DNA of 64,000 bases from Inquilinus sp042743185 (GTDB lineage Bacteria > Pseudomonadota > Alphaproteobacteria > DSM-16000 > Inquilinaceae). The stretch is from contig NZ_JBHYMS010000019.1 in the NCBI RefSeq assembly GCF_042743185.1, positions 1 through 64,000 of the forward strand, read 5' to 3'. The notes under the pieces were generated by a model, which was given only the letters and a program-made list of their open reading frames with translations, was not told the origin of the DNA and searched no databases. Position numbers and translations under genes: made by a program. Shown in pieces: positions 25,749 through 35,481 of the stretch (within the stretch, counting starts at the first letter, position 1; each line of letters opens with the position of its first letter).

Positions 25749-26914
25749 TGGCGCCCCACGTCTTCCTGGTGGCGACCGAGCCCTCGGGCGACCTGATGGG
25801 TGCCAGCCTGATGTCCGCGCTGAAGCGGCGCTGCGGCGACGGCGTGCGCTTCAGCGGCGTCGGCGGCGCCCGGATGGCGGCGGAGGGGCTGGACAGCCTG
25901 TTCCCGCTGGCCGACATCGCGGTGATGGGCGCGGTCGAGCTGGTGCCGCAGCTGCCGCGGCTGTTCGATCGGATCCGCCGCACCGCCGAGGCGGCGCTGG
26001 CGGCGAAGCCGGACGCGATGGTGTCGATCGACGGGCTGGCCTTCAACGCCCGGGTCGCGGCCCGGCTGGCGGACCGGACTTTCCCGATCGTCCATTTCGT
26101 CGCCCCCAAGGTCTGGGCCTGGCGGCCGGGCCGGGCGCGCAAGCTGGCGAAGCTCATCGACCATCTGATGGTGCAACTGCCGTTCGAGCCGCCCTGGTTC
26201 GAGCGCCACGGCCTGCCCACCACCTATGTCGGCCACCCGATCATCGAGACCGCGGCCGGGCAGGGCGACGGCGCCCGGTTCCGGCAGACGCACGGCATCG
26301 CCCCGGACGCCAGGCTGCTGACCGTGCTGCCCGGCAGCCGGCGCGGCGAGATCCAGCGGCTGTTGCCGGTGTTCGGTGAGACGGTGCGGGCGTTGGCGTC
26401 GCGGCATCCCGGGCTGCGCCTGGCCATGCCCACGGTCGACACGGTGGTGGCGCCGGTGCGCAACGCAGTCGCGTCCTGGCCCGGCGAGCCGATCGTGATC
26501 GAGGGCGACGCCGAGAAATACGATGCTTTCGCCGCCAGCGACGCCGCGCTCGCCGCCTCCGGCACGGTGGCGCTGGAGCTGGGCCTGGCCCGGGTGCCGA
26601 GCGTCATCGCCTATCGCGTCAACCCGCTCTCGGCCTTCGTCGTGCGGCGCATGCTCACGACCCGATACGCCAACCTGGTCAATATCATGCTGGACCGCCC
26701 GGCGGTGCCGGAGCTGCTGCAGGAGAACTGCACGGCGGAGAAGCTGACCGCCGCGATCGACACGCTGCTGACCGATCCGGCGGCCGTTGCCGCCCAGCGG
26801 GCGGCTTATGACGAGGTGGCGCGGATGATGCTGCTGCCCGATGGTGCCGTGCCGGGCGACCGGGCGGCGCAGGTGGTGCTCGACGTGATTCGCCAGGGGC
26901 GGCGCCGGACCTGA
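25748..26914 (+). CDS. lpxB: Lipid-A-disaccharide synthase
   Basis: A 388-aa GT19 glycosyltransferase condensing lipid X with UDP-diacylglucosamine. Recognisable segments are ATEPSGDLMGASLM, FSGVGGARMAAEG, APKVWAWRPGRARKL, LPFEPPWFERHG, VLPGSRRGEIQRLLP and ASGTVALELGLARVPSVIAYR. ATG 25748 overlaps the lpxI stop. It is the last gene of the long envelope run; the next gene is convergent. Confidence 0.97.
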   Translation: MAPHVFLVATEPSGDLMGASLMSALKRRCGDGVRFSGVGGARMAAEGLDSLFPLADIAVMGAVELVPQLPRLFDRIRRTAEAALAAKPDAMVSIDGLAFNARVAARLADRTFPIVHFVAPKVWAWRPGRARKLAKLIDHLMVQLPFEPPWFERHGLPTTYVGHPIIETAAGQGDGARFRQTHGIAPDARLLTVLPGSRRGEIQRLLPVFGETVRALASRHPGLRLAMPTVDTVVAPVRNAVASWPGEPIVIEGDAEKYDAFAASDAALAASGTVALELGLARVPSVIAYRVNPLSAFVVRRMLTTRYANLVNIMLDRPAVPELLQENCTAEKLTAAIDTLLTDPAAVAAQRAAYDEVARMMLLPDGAVPGDRAAQVVLDVIRQGRRRT

Positions 26915-26924
26915 CGCCGACCGG

Positions 26925-27062
26925 TCAGCAGTTGCCCTTCTTGGCCTGTCCCGGCGGGCAGAAATTGTTGCCGTAGCCGCCGCGCGGATGGCCATCCCCG
27001 GCATAGACGCAGCCGCTCACCAGGCCCGCCGCGACCAATAGCAGACAGATCAGCTTTGTCAT
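26925..27062 (-). CDS. Small lipoprotein (45 aa)
   Basis: A short frame easily missed. ATG 27062 is preceded by GGAG about 8 nt upstream. The product begins MTKLICLLLVAAGLVSGC, a textbook lipoprotein signal with lipobox LVSGC (Cys at residue 18), leaving a 28-residue mature peptide with HPRGGYGNNFCPPGQAKKGN. It converges with lpxB. No family recognised. It would be an outer or inner membrane-anchored small protein. Confidence 0.6.
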   Translation of the reverse strand: MTKLICLLLVAAGLVSGCVYAGDGHPRGGYGNNFCPPGQAKKGNC

Positions 27063-27153
27063 GGCGACTCTCCGCGGCGACGCCGGATGGCGATGCACCG
27101 TCAAGGCCGGAGTCCGGGATTTGTTCCCGATCCGGCCCGCGGAAAGCTGGGTG

Positions 27154-27358
27154 TCAGGAAAACAGGTAGGTCAGCAGCGCGGCCCCGGCGAGGACCGCGA
27201 GGATGGCGGCGGCGGTGCGGAGCTTGGCGCGCAGCGGCGCCCGGTTCGTGTTCGCGGCCCGGGGCACCGCCCGCAGCCGCGGCATGGTCGAAATGCCGAC
27301 CGGCCGGCCCGCGCGCCCTGGGGCGCTCGGGCCGGTGCGGTCGATCTGGGTGCCTCGC

Positions 27359-27366
<8 letters not shown>
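27154..27366 (-). CDS. Small tail-anchored membrane protein overlapping gltA
   Basis: A 70-aa frame from GTG 27366, which overlaps the last 8 bases of gltA. The N-terminal 48 residues are basic and the C-terminus is one hydrophobic helix (TAAAILAVLAGAALLTYLF). No family is recognised and there is no obvious Shine-Dalgarno, but overlap with gltA could permit coupled translation. It may be spurious; the well-formed terminal helix is the main support. Confidence 0.4.
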
Positions 27367-28675
<1,309 letters not shown>

Positions 28676-28737
28676 GACGATGTCCTTGAGCGGGGGCTTC
28701 GTACTGGAAACGCAGATCATCCGCTCCGTCGGTCGCG

Positions 28738-28766
28738 AGGATAGTCGGCCGGCGGAGCAAGATCAA
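28738..28766 (-). promoter_or_regulatory. Candidate gltA promoter
   Basis: Reading the minus strand: TTGATC (28766-28761), a 17-bp spacer, TATCCT (28743-28738), about 60 bp upstream of the gltA ATG. Spacing and both boxes fit sigma70. Confidence 0.5.
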
Positions 28767-28860
28767 CGCGACTTGGGTCCTCCCGACGACGGATTCCGAT
28801 CGCCTGTTTTTTAGGCGTTCCCCGAATTATTCATCCGGATCAACCAGTTGCTGGTGCCTC

Positions 28861-30267
28861 CTAAGAGGCGCCTGCAACATCGCGGATCCGTCGCAGCGTC
28901 TCGTCCCGGCCGAGGATCGCGGCCACCTCGAAGATACCTGGGGACACGTTCGACCCGGTCAATGCCGCGCGCAGCGGCTGCGCCACCTTGCCCAGCTTCA
29001 GCCCCTCGGCCTCGGCGACGCGGTTGACCTCGGCCTCCAGCGCCGCCTCGGTCCAGTCGTTCAGGCCGGACAGCGCCACCAGCAGCCGGCCGAGCAGGGC
29101 GCGGGCGTCGTCGGTCAGGATCTTCTGCGCCGCCTCATTGATCGGCAGCGGGCCGGCGCGCAGGTAGAACAGCGCGCTATCGGCCAGCTCGACCAGCGTC
29201 TTGGCGCGCTGCTTCAGCCCGTTCATGGCGAGCAGCAGGATGGCCCGGTCGGCGTCGTCGAGGGAGCGGCCGAGCGCCGCCTCCAGATTCGGCGTGATCC
29301 GCTCCAAGAGCTCGGCGTCCGGCGTCTCGCGCATATAGATGCCGTTCAGGTTCTCCAGCTTGACGAAATCGAGGCGCGACGGCGAACGGCCGACGCCGTC
29401 GAGGTCGAACCACTCGATCGCCTTCTCGGTCGGGATCACCTCCTCGTCGCCATGGCCCCAGCCGAGCCGCAGCAGGTAGTTGCGCAGCGCCGCCGGCAGG
29501 TAGCCCATGTCGCGATAGGCCTCGATGCCCAGCGCGCCGTGCCGCTTCGACAGCTTGGCCCCGTCCGGCCCGTGGATCAGCGGGATATGCGCGAAGTCCG
29601 GCGGGGCCGTGCCGATGGCATTGTACAGCTGCACCTGGCGGAAGGTGTTGGTCAGGTGGTCGTCGCCGCGGATGATCTGGGTGATGCCCATGTCGATGTC
29701 GTCGACCACCACCGACAGCATGTAGACCGGCGTGCCGTCGGCGCGCAGCAGCACCATGTCGTCGAGCTGGTCGTTGCGAACGGTGACCGGGCCCTGGACC
29801 TTGTCCTCGACCGTGGTCTCGCCGGCCTGCGGTGCCTTCAGCCGGATCACCGGATCAACACCTTTCGGCGCCTCGGCCGGGTCGCGGTCGCGCCAATAGC
29901 CGTTGTAGCGCATCGGCTTGCCCTCGGCCTTGGCCTGCTCGCGCATCGCCTCCAGCTCGGCCGGCGAGCACCAGCAATGATAGGCCTTGCCCTCGGCCAG
30001 CAGCTTGCGCGCCACCTCCGCGTGCCGCTCGCGCCGCTCGAACTGCGACACGATCTCCTCGTCCCAATCCAGCCCGAACCAGGCCAGCCCGTCGATGATC
30101 TTCCGCACCGCGTCCTCGCTGGAGCGGGCGCGGTCGGTGTCCTCGATGCGCAGGCGGAAGACGCCGCCGTGATGGCGGGCATAGAGCCAGTTGTACAGGG
30201 CGGTCCGGGCCCCGCCGATATGCAGATAGCCGGTCGGGGAGGGGGCGAAGCGGGTCACGACCGTCAT
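28861..30267 (-). CDS. gltX: Glutamyl-tRNA synthetase
   Basis: A 468-aa class I aminoacyl-tRNA synthetase. RFAPSPTGYLHIGGART at residues 6-22 carries the HIGH-type motif, and AKLSKRHGAL near residue 240 is the KMSKS equivalent. Normal length for a non-truncated GltX. Alphaproteobacteria often have two copies, one charging tRNA-Gln for transamidation; which kind this is cannot be told here. Divergent from comEC, with 65 bp between starts. Confidence 0.96.
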   Translation of the reverse strand: MTVVTRFAPSPTGYLHIGGARTALYNWLYARHHGGVFRLRIEDTDRARSSEDAVRKIIDGLAWFGLDWDEEIVSQFERRERHAEVARKLLAEGKAYHCWCSPAELEAMREQAKAEGKPMRYNGYWRDRDPAEAPKGVDPVIRLKAPQAGETTVEDKVQGPVTVRNDQLDDMVLLRADGTPVYMLSVVVDDIDMGITQIIRGDDHLTNTFRQVQLYNAIGTAPPDFAHIPLIHGPDGAKLSKRHGALGIEAYRDMGYLPAALRNYLLRLGWGHGDEEVIPTEKAIEWFDLDGVGRSPSRLDFVKLENLNGIYMRETPDAELLERITPNLEAALGRSLDDADRAILLLAMNGLKQRAKTLVELADSALFYLRAGPLPINEAAQKILTDDARALLGRLLVALSGLNDWTEAALEAEVNRVAEAEGLKLGKVAQPLRAALTGSNVSPGIFEVAAILGRDETLRRIRDVAGAS

Positions 30268-30332
30268 GGGCCAAATTCCACAGGGGCTGCTAGGATCAGT
30301 GCGAGAGGGTCCATAGCATAGGCCTCTGGCCC

Positions 30333-32501
30333 ATGGCTAATGCGGGGGCATCGGTCGGAGTTCCGGGATCCGTGCGGGCGTCGCTGCGGCGGCTCGGCCC
30401 GGGCGGCTGGGGCATCGCGCGGCCGGATTGGGCGGGGCTGTTCGACGCCTTGGCCGGCGGCGTGCGGCGCCGGCTGGTGCTGCTGGTGCCCTGCGGCCTC
30501 GGCACCGGCATCGGCCTTTATTTCGCCCTGCCGCGGGAGCCGCCGCTGGCGGCGGGACTCGGTGCGCTGGTCCTGTCCGGCCTGCTCACCCTGCTGCTGC
30601 GCCGGCGGCCGCGGGCGCTGTGTTTCGCCGCATTGCTGCTGGCCGTCGCGGTGGGCTTCCTGGCGGCGGAGCTGCGCAGCCGGGCGGTGGCGGCGCCGCT
30701 GCTCGACCGCGAGCGGCGCGGCCTCGTGACCGGCACGGTTGAGACGGTCGAGCTGCTGCCGCAGGGCGTGCGCGTTGTGCTTGGCGACCTGATCCTGGAG
30801 GGGCTGGCGCCGGAGGCAACACCGGCGGCCGTGCGGCTGCGGCTGCTCGGGGCGGAGCAGGTGCCCGCGGCCGGGGACCGGATCCGGGTGCGGGCGACGC
30901 TGGCGCCGGTGGACGGGCCGGCCTATCCGGGCGGCTTCGACTTCCGGCGGCAGCTGTTCTTCCAGGGCATCGGCGGCACCGGCTTCGCCATGGGCCGGGT
31001 GGAGCGGCTGGACGCGGCCGACCCGGCGCCGTCCAGCCTGGCCCGGCTGCAGGACGGGATCGCCGCCCGGGTGCGGGCGCAGGTCGCCGGCGACGCCGGG
31101 GCCATCGCCGTCGCCTTCCTGACCGGCGAACGTGCCGGGATCAGCGACCAAGCCAACGAGGCGATGCGCGATTCCGGCCTGGCCCATCTGCTGTCGATCT
31201 CCGGCATCCATATCAGCCTGGTGGCGATCCTCCTGCTCGGCGCCGTCCGGCTGGGCCTGGTGCTGATCGAGCCCGTGGCGCTGCGCTGGCCGATCAAGAA
31301 ATGGGCGGCCGGCATCGCGCTGCTCGGCATCGTCGGCTACACGATCCTGGTCGGGGCCTCGGTGCCGACGGTGCGGTCCTGCGTCATGACCGGCGTGGTC
31401 TTGCTGGCGGTGATGGCCGACCGGGTGGCGATCTCGATGCGGCTCGTCGCCCTGGCCGCCACGGTGGTGCTGCTGGTGGTGCCGGAGGCGCTGCCGGGGC
31501 CGAGCTTCCAGATGTCCTTCGCCGCGGTGATCGCCCTGATCGCGGCCTATGAGGCGCTGCGGCCGCATCTCGCCGGGTGGCGGGCCGAGGCCGGGCCGGC
31601 GCGGCGGGTCCTGTTCTATCTCGGCGGCATCGTGCTGACGACGCTGGTCGCCACGGTCGCGACCACGCCCTTCGCCATCTTCCATTTCCAGCGCTTTGCG
31701 CCGCTGGCCGTGGCCGCCAACCTGATGGCGATCCCGCTGACTTCGCTGTGGATCATGCCCTGCGTGCTGCTGGCCTATCCGGCCATGCTGCTGGGCCTCG
31801 ACGGCTGGATGCTGCCGCTGCTGGGCTGGGGCATCGAGGCGATGCTGTGGGTGGCGAACACCGTCGCAGCCTGGCCGCTGGCCGCCTTCGCCGTGCCGGC
31901 GATCCCGGCCTGGGGGCTGGTCGCCGGCGCCGTCGGCGGGCTGTGGCTGTGCCTGGCCGGGGGACGGCTGCGCCTGCTGGGGCTGCTGGCCCTGCCGCTG
32001 GTGCTGGTCGCGGCGCTGACCGCACCGTCGCCGCAGATCCTGGTCGACGGCACCGGCCGGCTGGCGGCGGTGCGGGTGCCGGAGGGCGGGCTTTCCTTCT
32101 CCACCCGCCGCAGCGAGCGCTTCATCCGCGAGATCTGGCTGCGGGCCGAAGCCGCGGCGGAGGACGCGCCCTGGCCGCAGCAGGGGACGGCCGCCGGCGA
32201 CCGGCTGGCTTGCGACCCGCGCGGCTGCCTCTACCGCTTCGGCGACCGGACGGTCGCCTTCACCCGCAGCGGCGAGGGCTTCGACGACGACTGCGCCGGT
32301 GCCGATCTCGTGATCACCGCCCTGGTGGCGCCGCGCTGGTGCCGGCCGCGCTTCGGCGTCTGGGACCGCTTCGACCTGCGCCGCAGCGGCAGCATCGCCG
32401 TCGATCTCTCGGGCCCGAAGCCCGAGGTCGCCACCGTGGCCGAGGCGGTCGGCGACCGCCCCTGGGCGCCGGCCCCGTTCCGGGCGGCGGCGTCCGAATG
32501 A
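30333..32501 (+). CDS. comEC: ComEC/Rec2-family inner membrane protein
   Basis: A 722-aa polytopic protein, candidate DNA-uptake channel. An N-terminal soluble/membrane region with a DUF4131-like part is followed by the Competence domain, marked by LAHLLSISGIHISLVAILLL (about residues 284-303) and many hydrophobic helices. A full metallo-beta-lactamase domain is not evident; the C-terminal 180 residues look like a shortened, motif-poor version. Presence does not prove natural competence. It converges with the phyH-like gene, with 4 bp between stops. Confidence 0.88.
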   Translation: MANAGASVGVPGSVRASLRRLGPGGWGIARPDWAGLFDALAGGVRRRLVLLVPCGLGTGIGLYFALPREPPLAAGLGALVLSGLLTLLLRRRPRALCFAALLLAVAVGFLAAELRSRAVAAPLLDRERRGLVTGTVETVELLPQGVRVVLGDLILEGLAPEATPAAVRLRLLGAEQVPAAGDRIRVRATLAPVDGPAYPGGFDFRRQLFFQGIGGTGFAMGRVERLDAADPAPSSLARLQDGIAARVRAQVAGDAGAIAVAFLTGERAGISDQANEAMRDSGLAHLLSISGIHISLVAILLLGAVRLGLVLIEPVALRWPIKKWAAGIALLGIVGYTILVGASVPTVRSCVMTGVVLLAVMADRVAISMRLVALAATVVLLVVPEALPGPSFQMSFAAVIALIAAYEALRPHLAGWRAEAGPARRVLFYLGGIVLTTLVATVATTPFAIFHFQRFAPLAVAANLMAIPLTSLWIMPCVLLAYPAMLLGLDGWMLPLLGWGIEAMLWVANTVAAWPLAAFAVPAIPAWGLVAGAVGGLWLCLAGGRLRLLGLLALPLVLVAALTAPSPQILVDGTGRLAAVRVPEGGLSFSTRRSERFIREIWLRAEAAAEDAPWPQQGTAAGDRLACDPRGCLYRFGDRTVAFTRSGEGFDDDCAGADLVITALVAPRWCRPRFGVWDRFDLRRSGSIAVDLSGPKPEVATVAEAVGDRPWAPAPFRAAASE

Positions 32502-32505
32502 CCGG

Positions 32506-33363
32506 TCAGCGGGCCGTCGCCATCATCGTGCGGCCCTCGGCGTTGCCGGCCTTGGCCGCGTCCAGCACCTCCGGATAGGGGTAGTTCAGCCCCAGCAGCT
32601 GGCGCAGGTCGGGGCTGGCCTGCTCGACGAAGGCGCGGGGCAGGGCGGCCGGCATGTCCTCCATCGGCTTCACGAATTTCGGCAGGTACTGGATCAGGAT
32701 CGCCGAGCGGTCCTGCCGCGACCGGTTCGGCATGGCGCAGTGCCAGACCGCGCCGAAGAACACCACGGTATCGCCCGGTTCGCCCAGCATGCGGGCGCAG
32801 CGCTCGTGGAAGCGGTCGCGCTCGGCCGGGTAGCGCAATTCCTTCTGCGTCCCCGGTACATAGGCGGTGGCGCCGGTCTCCTCGGTGAAGGGGTCCAGCA
32901 GGATGGTCGCCTGGGCGTTCAGCGGGAAGGCGGCGTTGATTCGCACCGGATGCGATTCCGGCTTGTGCAGGTCCCAGTAGGGGTAGTCGATATGCGGCTC
33001 CTGGCCCGGGCCGCCGGGCAGGATGCGGTTGGCCGCGATCGATCCCATGATGAACTCGCTGCCCAGGAAGGCGCGCATCACCGCCATCAGCGCCGGATGC
33101 GCCGCCATGCGCGAGAACACCTCGCCCTTGGCCAGCAGGTTCCACACCCGGCGCTGCAGGGCGATCTTGCCCTCCTGCTCGGCCGCGCCCTGGAAATGCG
33201 TGACCTTGGGGGCAGTACCCTCGGATTCGCGCATCACCACCGCCCGCGCCTCGGCGATCTCGGCCGGCGTGAACAGGCCGCGCAGCAGCACCGCGCCGGG
33301 GCCGTCCAGCAGCTCCGCCACGATCGCGGCCGGGTCGAGCGTGTCCGGTGTGTAGGTCTTCAT
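32506..33363 (-). CDS. Phytanoyl-CoA dioxygenase (PhyH) family protein
   Basis: A 285-aa Fe(II)/2-oxoglutarate-dependent dioxygenase. PHIDYPYW (near residue 127) gives the H-x-D pair and VWHCAMPN (near residue 213) the second His of the facial triad. RSAILIQYLPKF probably binds 2-oxoglutarate. ATG 33363 has GGGAGGA upstream. Substrate unknown. It diverges from a Gfo/Idh dehydrogenase with a perfect LacI-type operator between them, suggesting a shared catabolic substrate. Confidence 0.85.
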   Translation of the reverse strand: MKTYTPDTLDPAAIVAELLDGPGAVLLRGLFTPAEIAEARAVVMRESEGTAPKVTHFQGAAEQEGKIALQRRVWNLLAKGEVFSRMAAHPALMAVMRAFLGSEFIMGSIAANRILPGGPGQEPHIDYPYWDLHKPESHPVRINAAFPLNAQATILLDPFTEETGATAYVPGTQKELRYPAERDRFHERCARMLGEPGDTVVFFGAVWHCAMPNRSRQDRSAILIQYLPKFVKPMEDMPAALPRAFVEQASPDLRQLLGLNYPYPEVLDAAKAGNAEGRTMMATAR

Positions 33364-33395
33364 GCCGTTCCTCCCCTGTCGGATGCCGTAGCGTA

Positions 33396-33425
33396 ATCCG
33401 ATTTGCAAGCGCTTGCAAATCGGAT
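33396..33425. promoter_or_regulatory. Perfect 30-bp palindrome, LacI-family operator
   Basis: ATCCGATTTGCAAGC (33396-33410) is followed at once by its exact reverse complement. The core TTGCAAGCGCTTGCAA with a central CG is typical of LacI-family sites. A TTGCAA (33413-33418) with TAGAGT (33435-33440) 16 bp downstream would be a promoter for the Gfo/Idh gene, so the site would cover its -35. It also lies 33 bp upstream of the phyH ATG. Confidence 0.88.
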
Positions 33426-33478
33426 CGGGACCGGTAGAGTTCCGCGAGGTAGGATCACGTGGACCAGGGAGGACGCGA

Positions 33479-34606
33479 ATGACGGGAACGCTCCGCATCG
33501 GGCTGATCGGGGCCGGCTACATGGGCAAGGCCCACAGCATCGGCCTGCAGCTGGTGCGAACGGCGTTCCAGCCGCCGCTGGTCCCGGTCTGCGAGATGAT
33601 CTGCAGCACGACGGAGGAGGGCGCCGCCGCCCATGCCAAAGCCTGGGGCTGGAACCGGTCGACCGCGGACTGGCGGGCGCTGGTGGCCGACCCGGCGGTC
33701 GACGCGGTGATCATCGCCACCCCGCCGCGCACCCATCTGGCCATGGCGACCGAGGCGCTGCGCCTGGGCAAGCCGGTGTTCTGCGAGAAGCCGCTGGGCT
33801 GCGATCCGGCCGAATCCAAGGCGATGGTGGAAGCGGCGGACGCCGCGGGCGTCGCCACCATGGTCGGCTTCAACTACATCCGCACCCCGGCCAGCCAGCT
33901 GGCGAAGCAGATCATCGAGTCCGGCGAGATCGGCGAGGTGGTCCAGGTCACCGCCGAGCATGTCGAGGACTATCTGCACGACCCGCGGGCGCCGGCCTCC
34001 TGGCGCACCCGGATCGCCACCGGCACCGAGGCCGGGGCGCTGGGCGACGTCGCCCCGCACATCGTCAACGCCTGCCTGCGCCTGGTCGGGCCGATCGACT
34101 CGCTGGTCGCCGACCTGAATATCGTCCGGGCGACACGCCCGGGGCCCGAGGGCGAGGAGCGGGTGGAGAACGACGACCAGGGCCAGATGCTGCTGCGCTT
34201 CGCCAACGGCGCCACGGGATCTCTCAGCTTCAGCCGCGTCGCCGCCGGCCGGAAGATGGGCTACACCTACCGCATCACCGGCACCAGGGGCGCCCTGGCC
34301 TTCGACCAGGAGAACCAGAACGAGCTGTGGCTGTACGACGCCGCGCGGCCGGCGGCGCGCCAGGGCTTCCAGCGGCTGCTGACCGGGCCGGCGCATCCCG
34401 ACTACCTGGCCTTCAACCAGGGCGTCGGCCACGGCACCGGCTACAACGAGCAGATCGCGATCGAGGCGCGCGACTTCCTGGAGGCGGTGGCCACCGGCCG
34501 CCCGGTCTGGCCGACCTTCCGCGACGGCTGGGAGGTCGACCGCGTGACCGCCGCCGCCCTGCGCTCGGCCCGCGAGCGGACGTGGGTGCGGATCTCGGAG
34601 ATATAA
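33479..34606 (+). CDS. Gfo/Idh/MocA family oxidoreductase
   Basis: A 375-aa NAD(P)-dependent dehydrogenase acting on a sugar or inositol. The Rossmann motif LIGAGYMGKAHS is at about residues 8-19. CEKPLGCDPAESKAM includes the EKP motif. The C-terminal substrate domain is full length and ends with a typical RVTAAALRSARERTWV-like helix. GGGAGGA precedes ATG 33479. Probably repressed through the palindrome at 33396-33425. Substrate not predictable. Confidence 0.9.
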   Translation: MTGTLRIGLIGAGYMGKAHSIGLQLVRTAFQPPLVPVCEMICSTTEEGAAAHAKAWGWNRSTADWRALVADPAVDAVIIATPPRTHLAMATEALRLGKPVFCEKPLGCDPAESKAMVEAADAAGVATMVGFNYIRTPASQLAKQIIESGEIGEVVQVTAEHVEDYLHDPRAPASWRTRIATGTEAGALGDVAPHIVNACLRLVGPIDSLVADLNIVRATRPGPEGEERVENDDQGQMLLRFANGATGSLSFSRVAAGRKMGYTYRITGTRGALAFDQENQNELWLYDAARPAARQGFQRLLTGPAHPDYLAFNQGVGHGTGYNEQIAIEARDFLEAVATGRPVWPTFRDGWEVDRVTAAALRSARERTWVRISEI

Positions 34607-34608
34607 GG

Positions 34609-34691
34609 CGTAGGTTGGGTTCGCAGCACGCGAACCCAACAATGGCTCGGGCTGCGCGATGTTGGGTTCGCATGCGCGAACCCAACCTACG
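34609..34691. repeat. Double-hairpin REP/BIME-like element
   Basis: CGTAGGTTGGGTTCGC (34609-34624) is exactly inverted at 34676-34691. Each half also forms its own hairpin: GTTGGGTTCGC/GCGAACCCAAC at 34614-34640 and again at 34661-34686. It lies after the Gfo/Idh gene, overlaps the NIPSNAP stop by 5 bp, and is probably a REPIN-type sequence and transcript end for both genes. Confidence 0.85.
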
Positions 34692-35397
34692 GCCTCAGCC
34701 GCGACCGCGCGGTCGGCGACAGCAGCGCGACCTGCGGCGGCCGGTCCAGATGCGGCCGCAGCGCCTCGGCGAGGCCGGGGACGAGGCCATGGCGCTCATA
34801 GGCAGCCCGGTCCGGGACGCGGGAGAACCAGACGAAGGCGCGGGCGTCCTCGCGCACCGGCAGGGCCGGGAAGCCGTTCTCGCCGTGCTCGCTGACGAAG
34901 CTGGCCAGGACCGGCATGCCGGCATCGCGCAGCATGGGGATCAGAACGGCATCGAACACCTTCGGAAACCCGGCCTCCGCCTCCGGCCGAAGGTGCCAGG
35001 TCGTAGCCACGATGAGTCCGTCCGAGCCCGCATCGCTGCCCGGGGCAGGGCGGTCGCGGCCGAGCAGGAAGCCGGACTGTGGACGCGCCGGCCGCAGCAG
35101 CAGCACGTCGTCCGAATCGATCATGGCGGCATTGGCGGCGCTGCGATGCGCCTGCCACACCGGTCCGCCATAGAAGGCACGCAGTGACTCCGTCCGCGAC
35201 CGCAGGTTCGGGAAGCCGCGCAGCCAGACGAAATGGTCGGGCGCATCGAGGTCGCGGAACTGGCCGATCACATCCATCCCGGCCGCCTCCTGCGTCTCGA
35301 CGAACTCGCGGTCGAACAGCGTGATCAGCACGTCCCGCTGCCCCGGATGCAGCGTGTATCGTCGCAACTCCACGATCGGGCTGAAGGTCCCGTTCAT
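34687..35397 (-). CDS. NIPSNAP family protein
   Basis: A 236-aa protein with two ferredoxin-like NIPSNAP units: the first begins IVELRRYTLHPGQRDVLITL and continues FRDLDAPDHFVWLRGFPNL, and the second runs from DGLIVATTWHLRPEAEAGF. Function in bacteria is not settled; relatives bind or sense small molecules. GGAGGGGCG precedes ATG 35397. Divergent from a TetR regulator with duplicated operator-like sequences between them. The stop lies in a REP element. Confidence 0.8.
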   Translation of the reverse strand: MNGTFSPIVELRRYTLHPGQRDVLITLFDREFVETQEAAGMDVIGQFRDLDAPDHFVWLRGFPNLRSRTESLRAFYGGPVWQAHRSAANAAMIDSDDVLLLRPARPQSGFLLGRDRPAPGSDAGSDGLIVATTWHLRPEAEAGFPKVFDAVLIPMLRDAGMPVLASFVSEHGENGFPALPVREDARAFVWFSRVPDRAAYERHGLVPGLAEALRPHLDRPPQVALLSPTARSRLRP

Positions 35398-35415
35398 GAT
35401 CGCCCCTCCGTCAAA

Positions 35416-35457
35416 CAGACCGGTTGTCCGGTTTCAGAACAGACTGATTGTCCGGTT
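35416..35457. promoter_or_regulatory. Duplicated candidate TetR operator
   Basis: CAGACCGGTTGTCCGGTT (35416-35433) recurs as CAGACTGATTGTCCGGTT (35440-35457), 24 bp apart with two mismatches. The first copy contains ACCGGttgtCCGGT. The spacing of about two helical turns suits two cooperating dimers between divergent tetR and NIPSNAP genes. Confidence 0.65.
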
Positions 35458-35481
35458 GAGTCAATCTGCTACGGTGGGCGC

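Noticed and set aside
30333..32501. Evidence of natural transformation
   Set aside because: comEC alone is widespread in non-competent bacteria; no other com or pilus genes are in this window.
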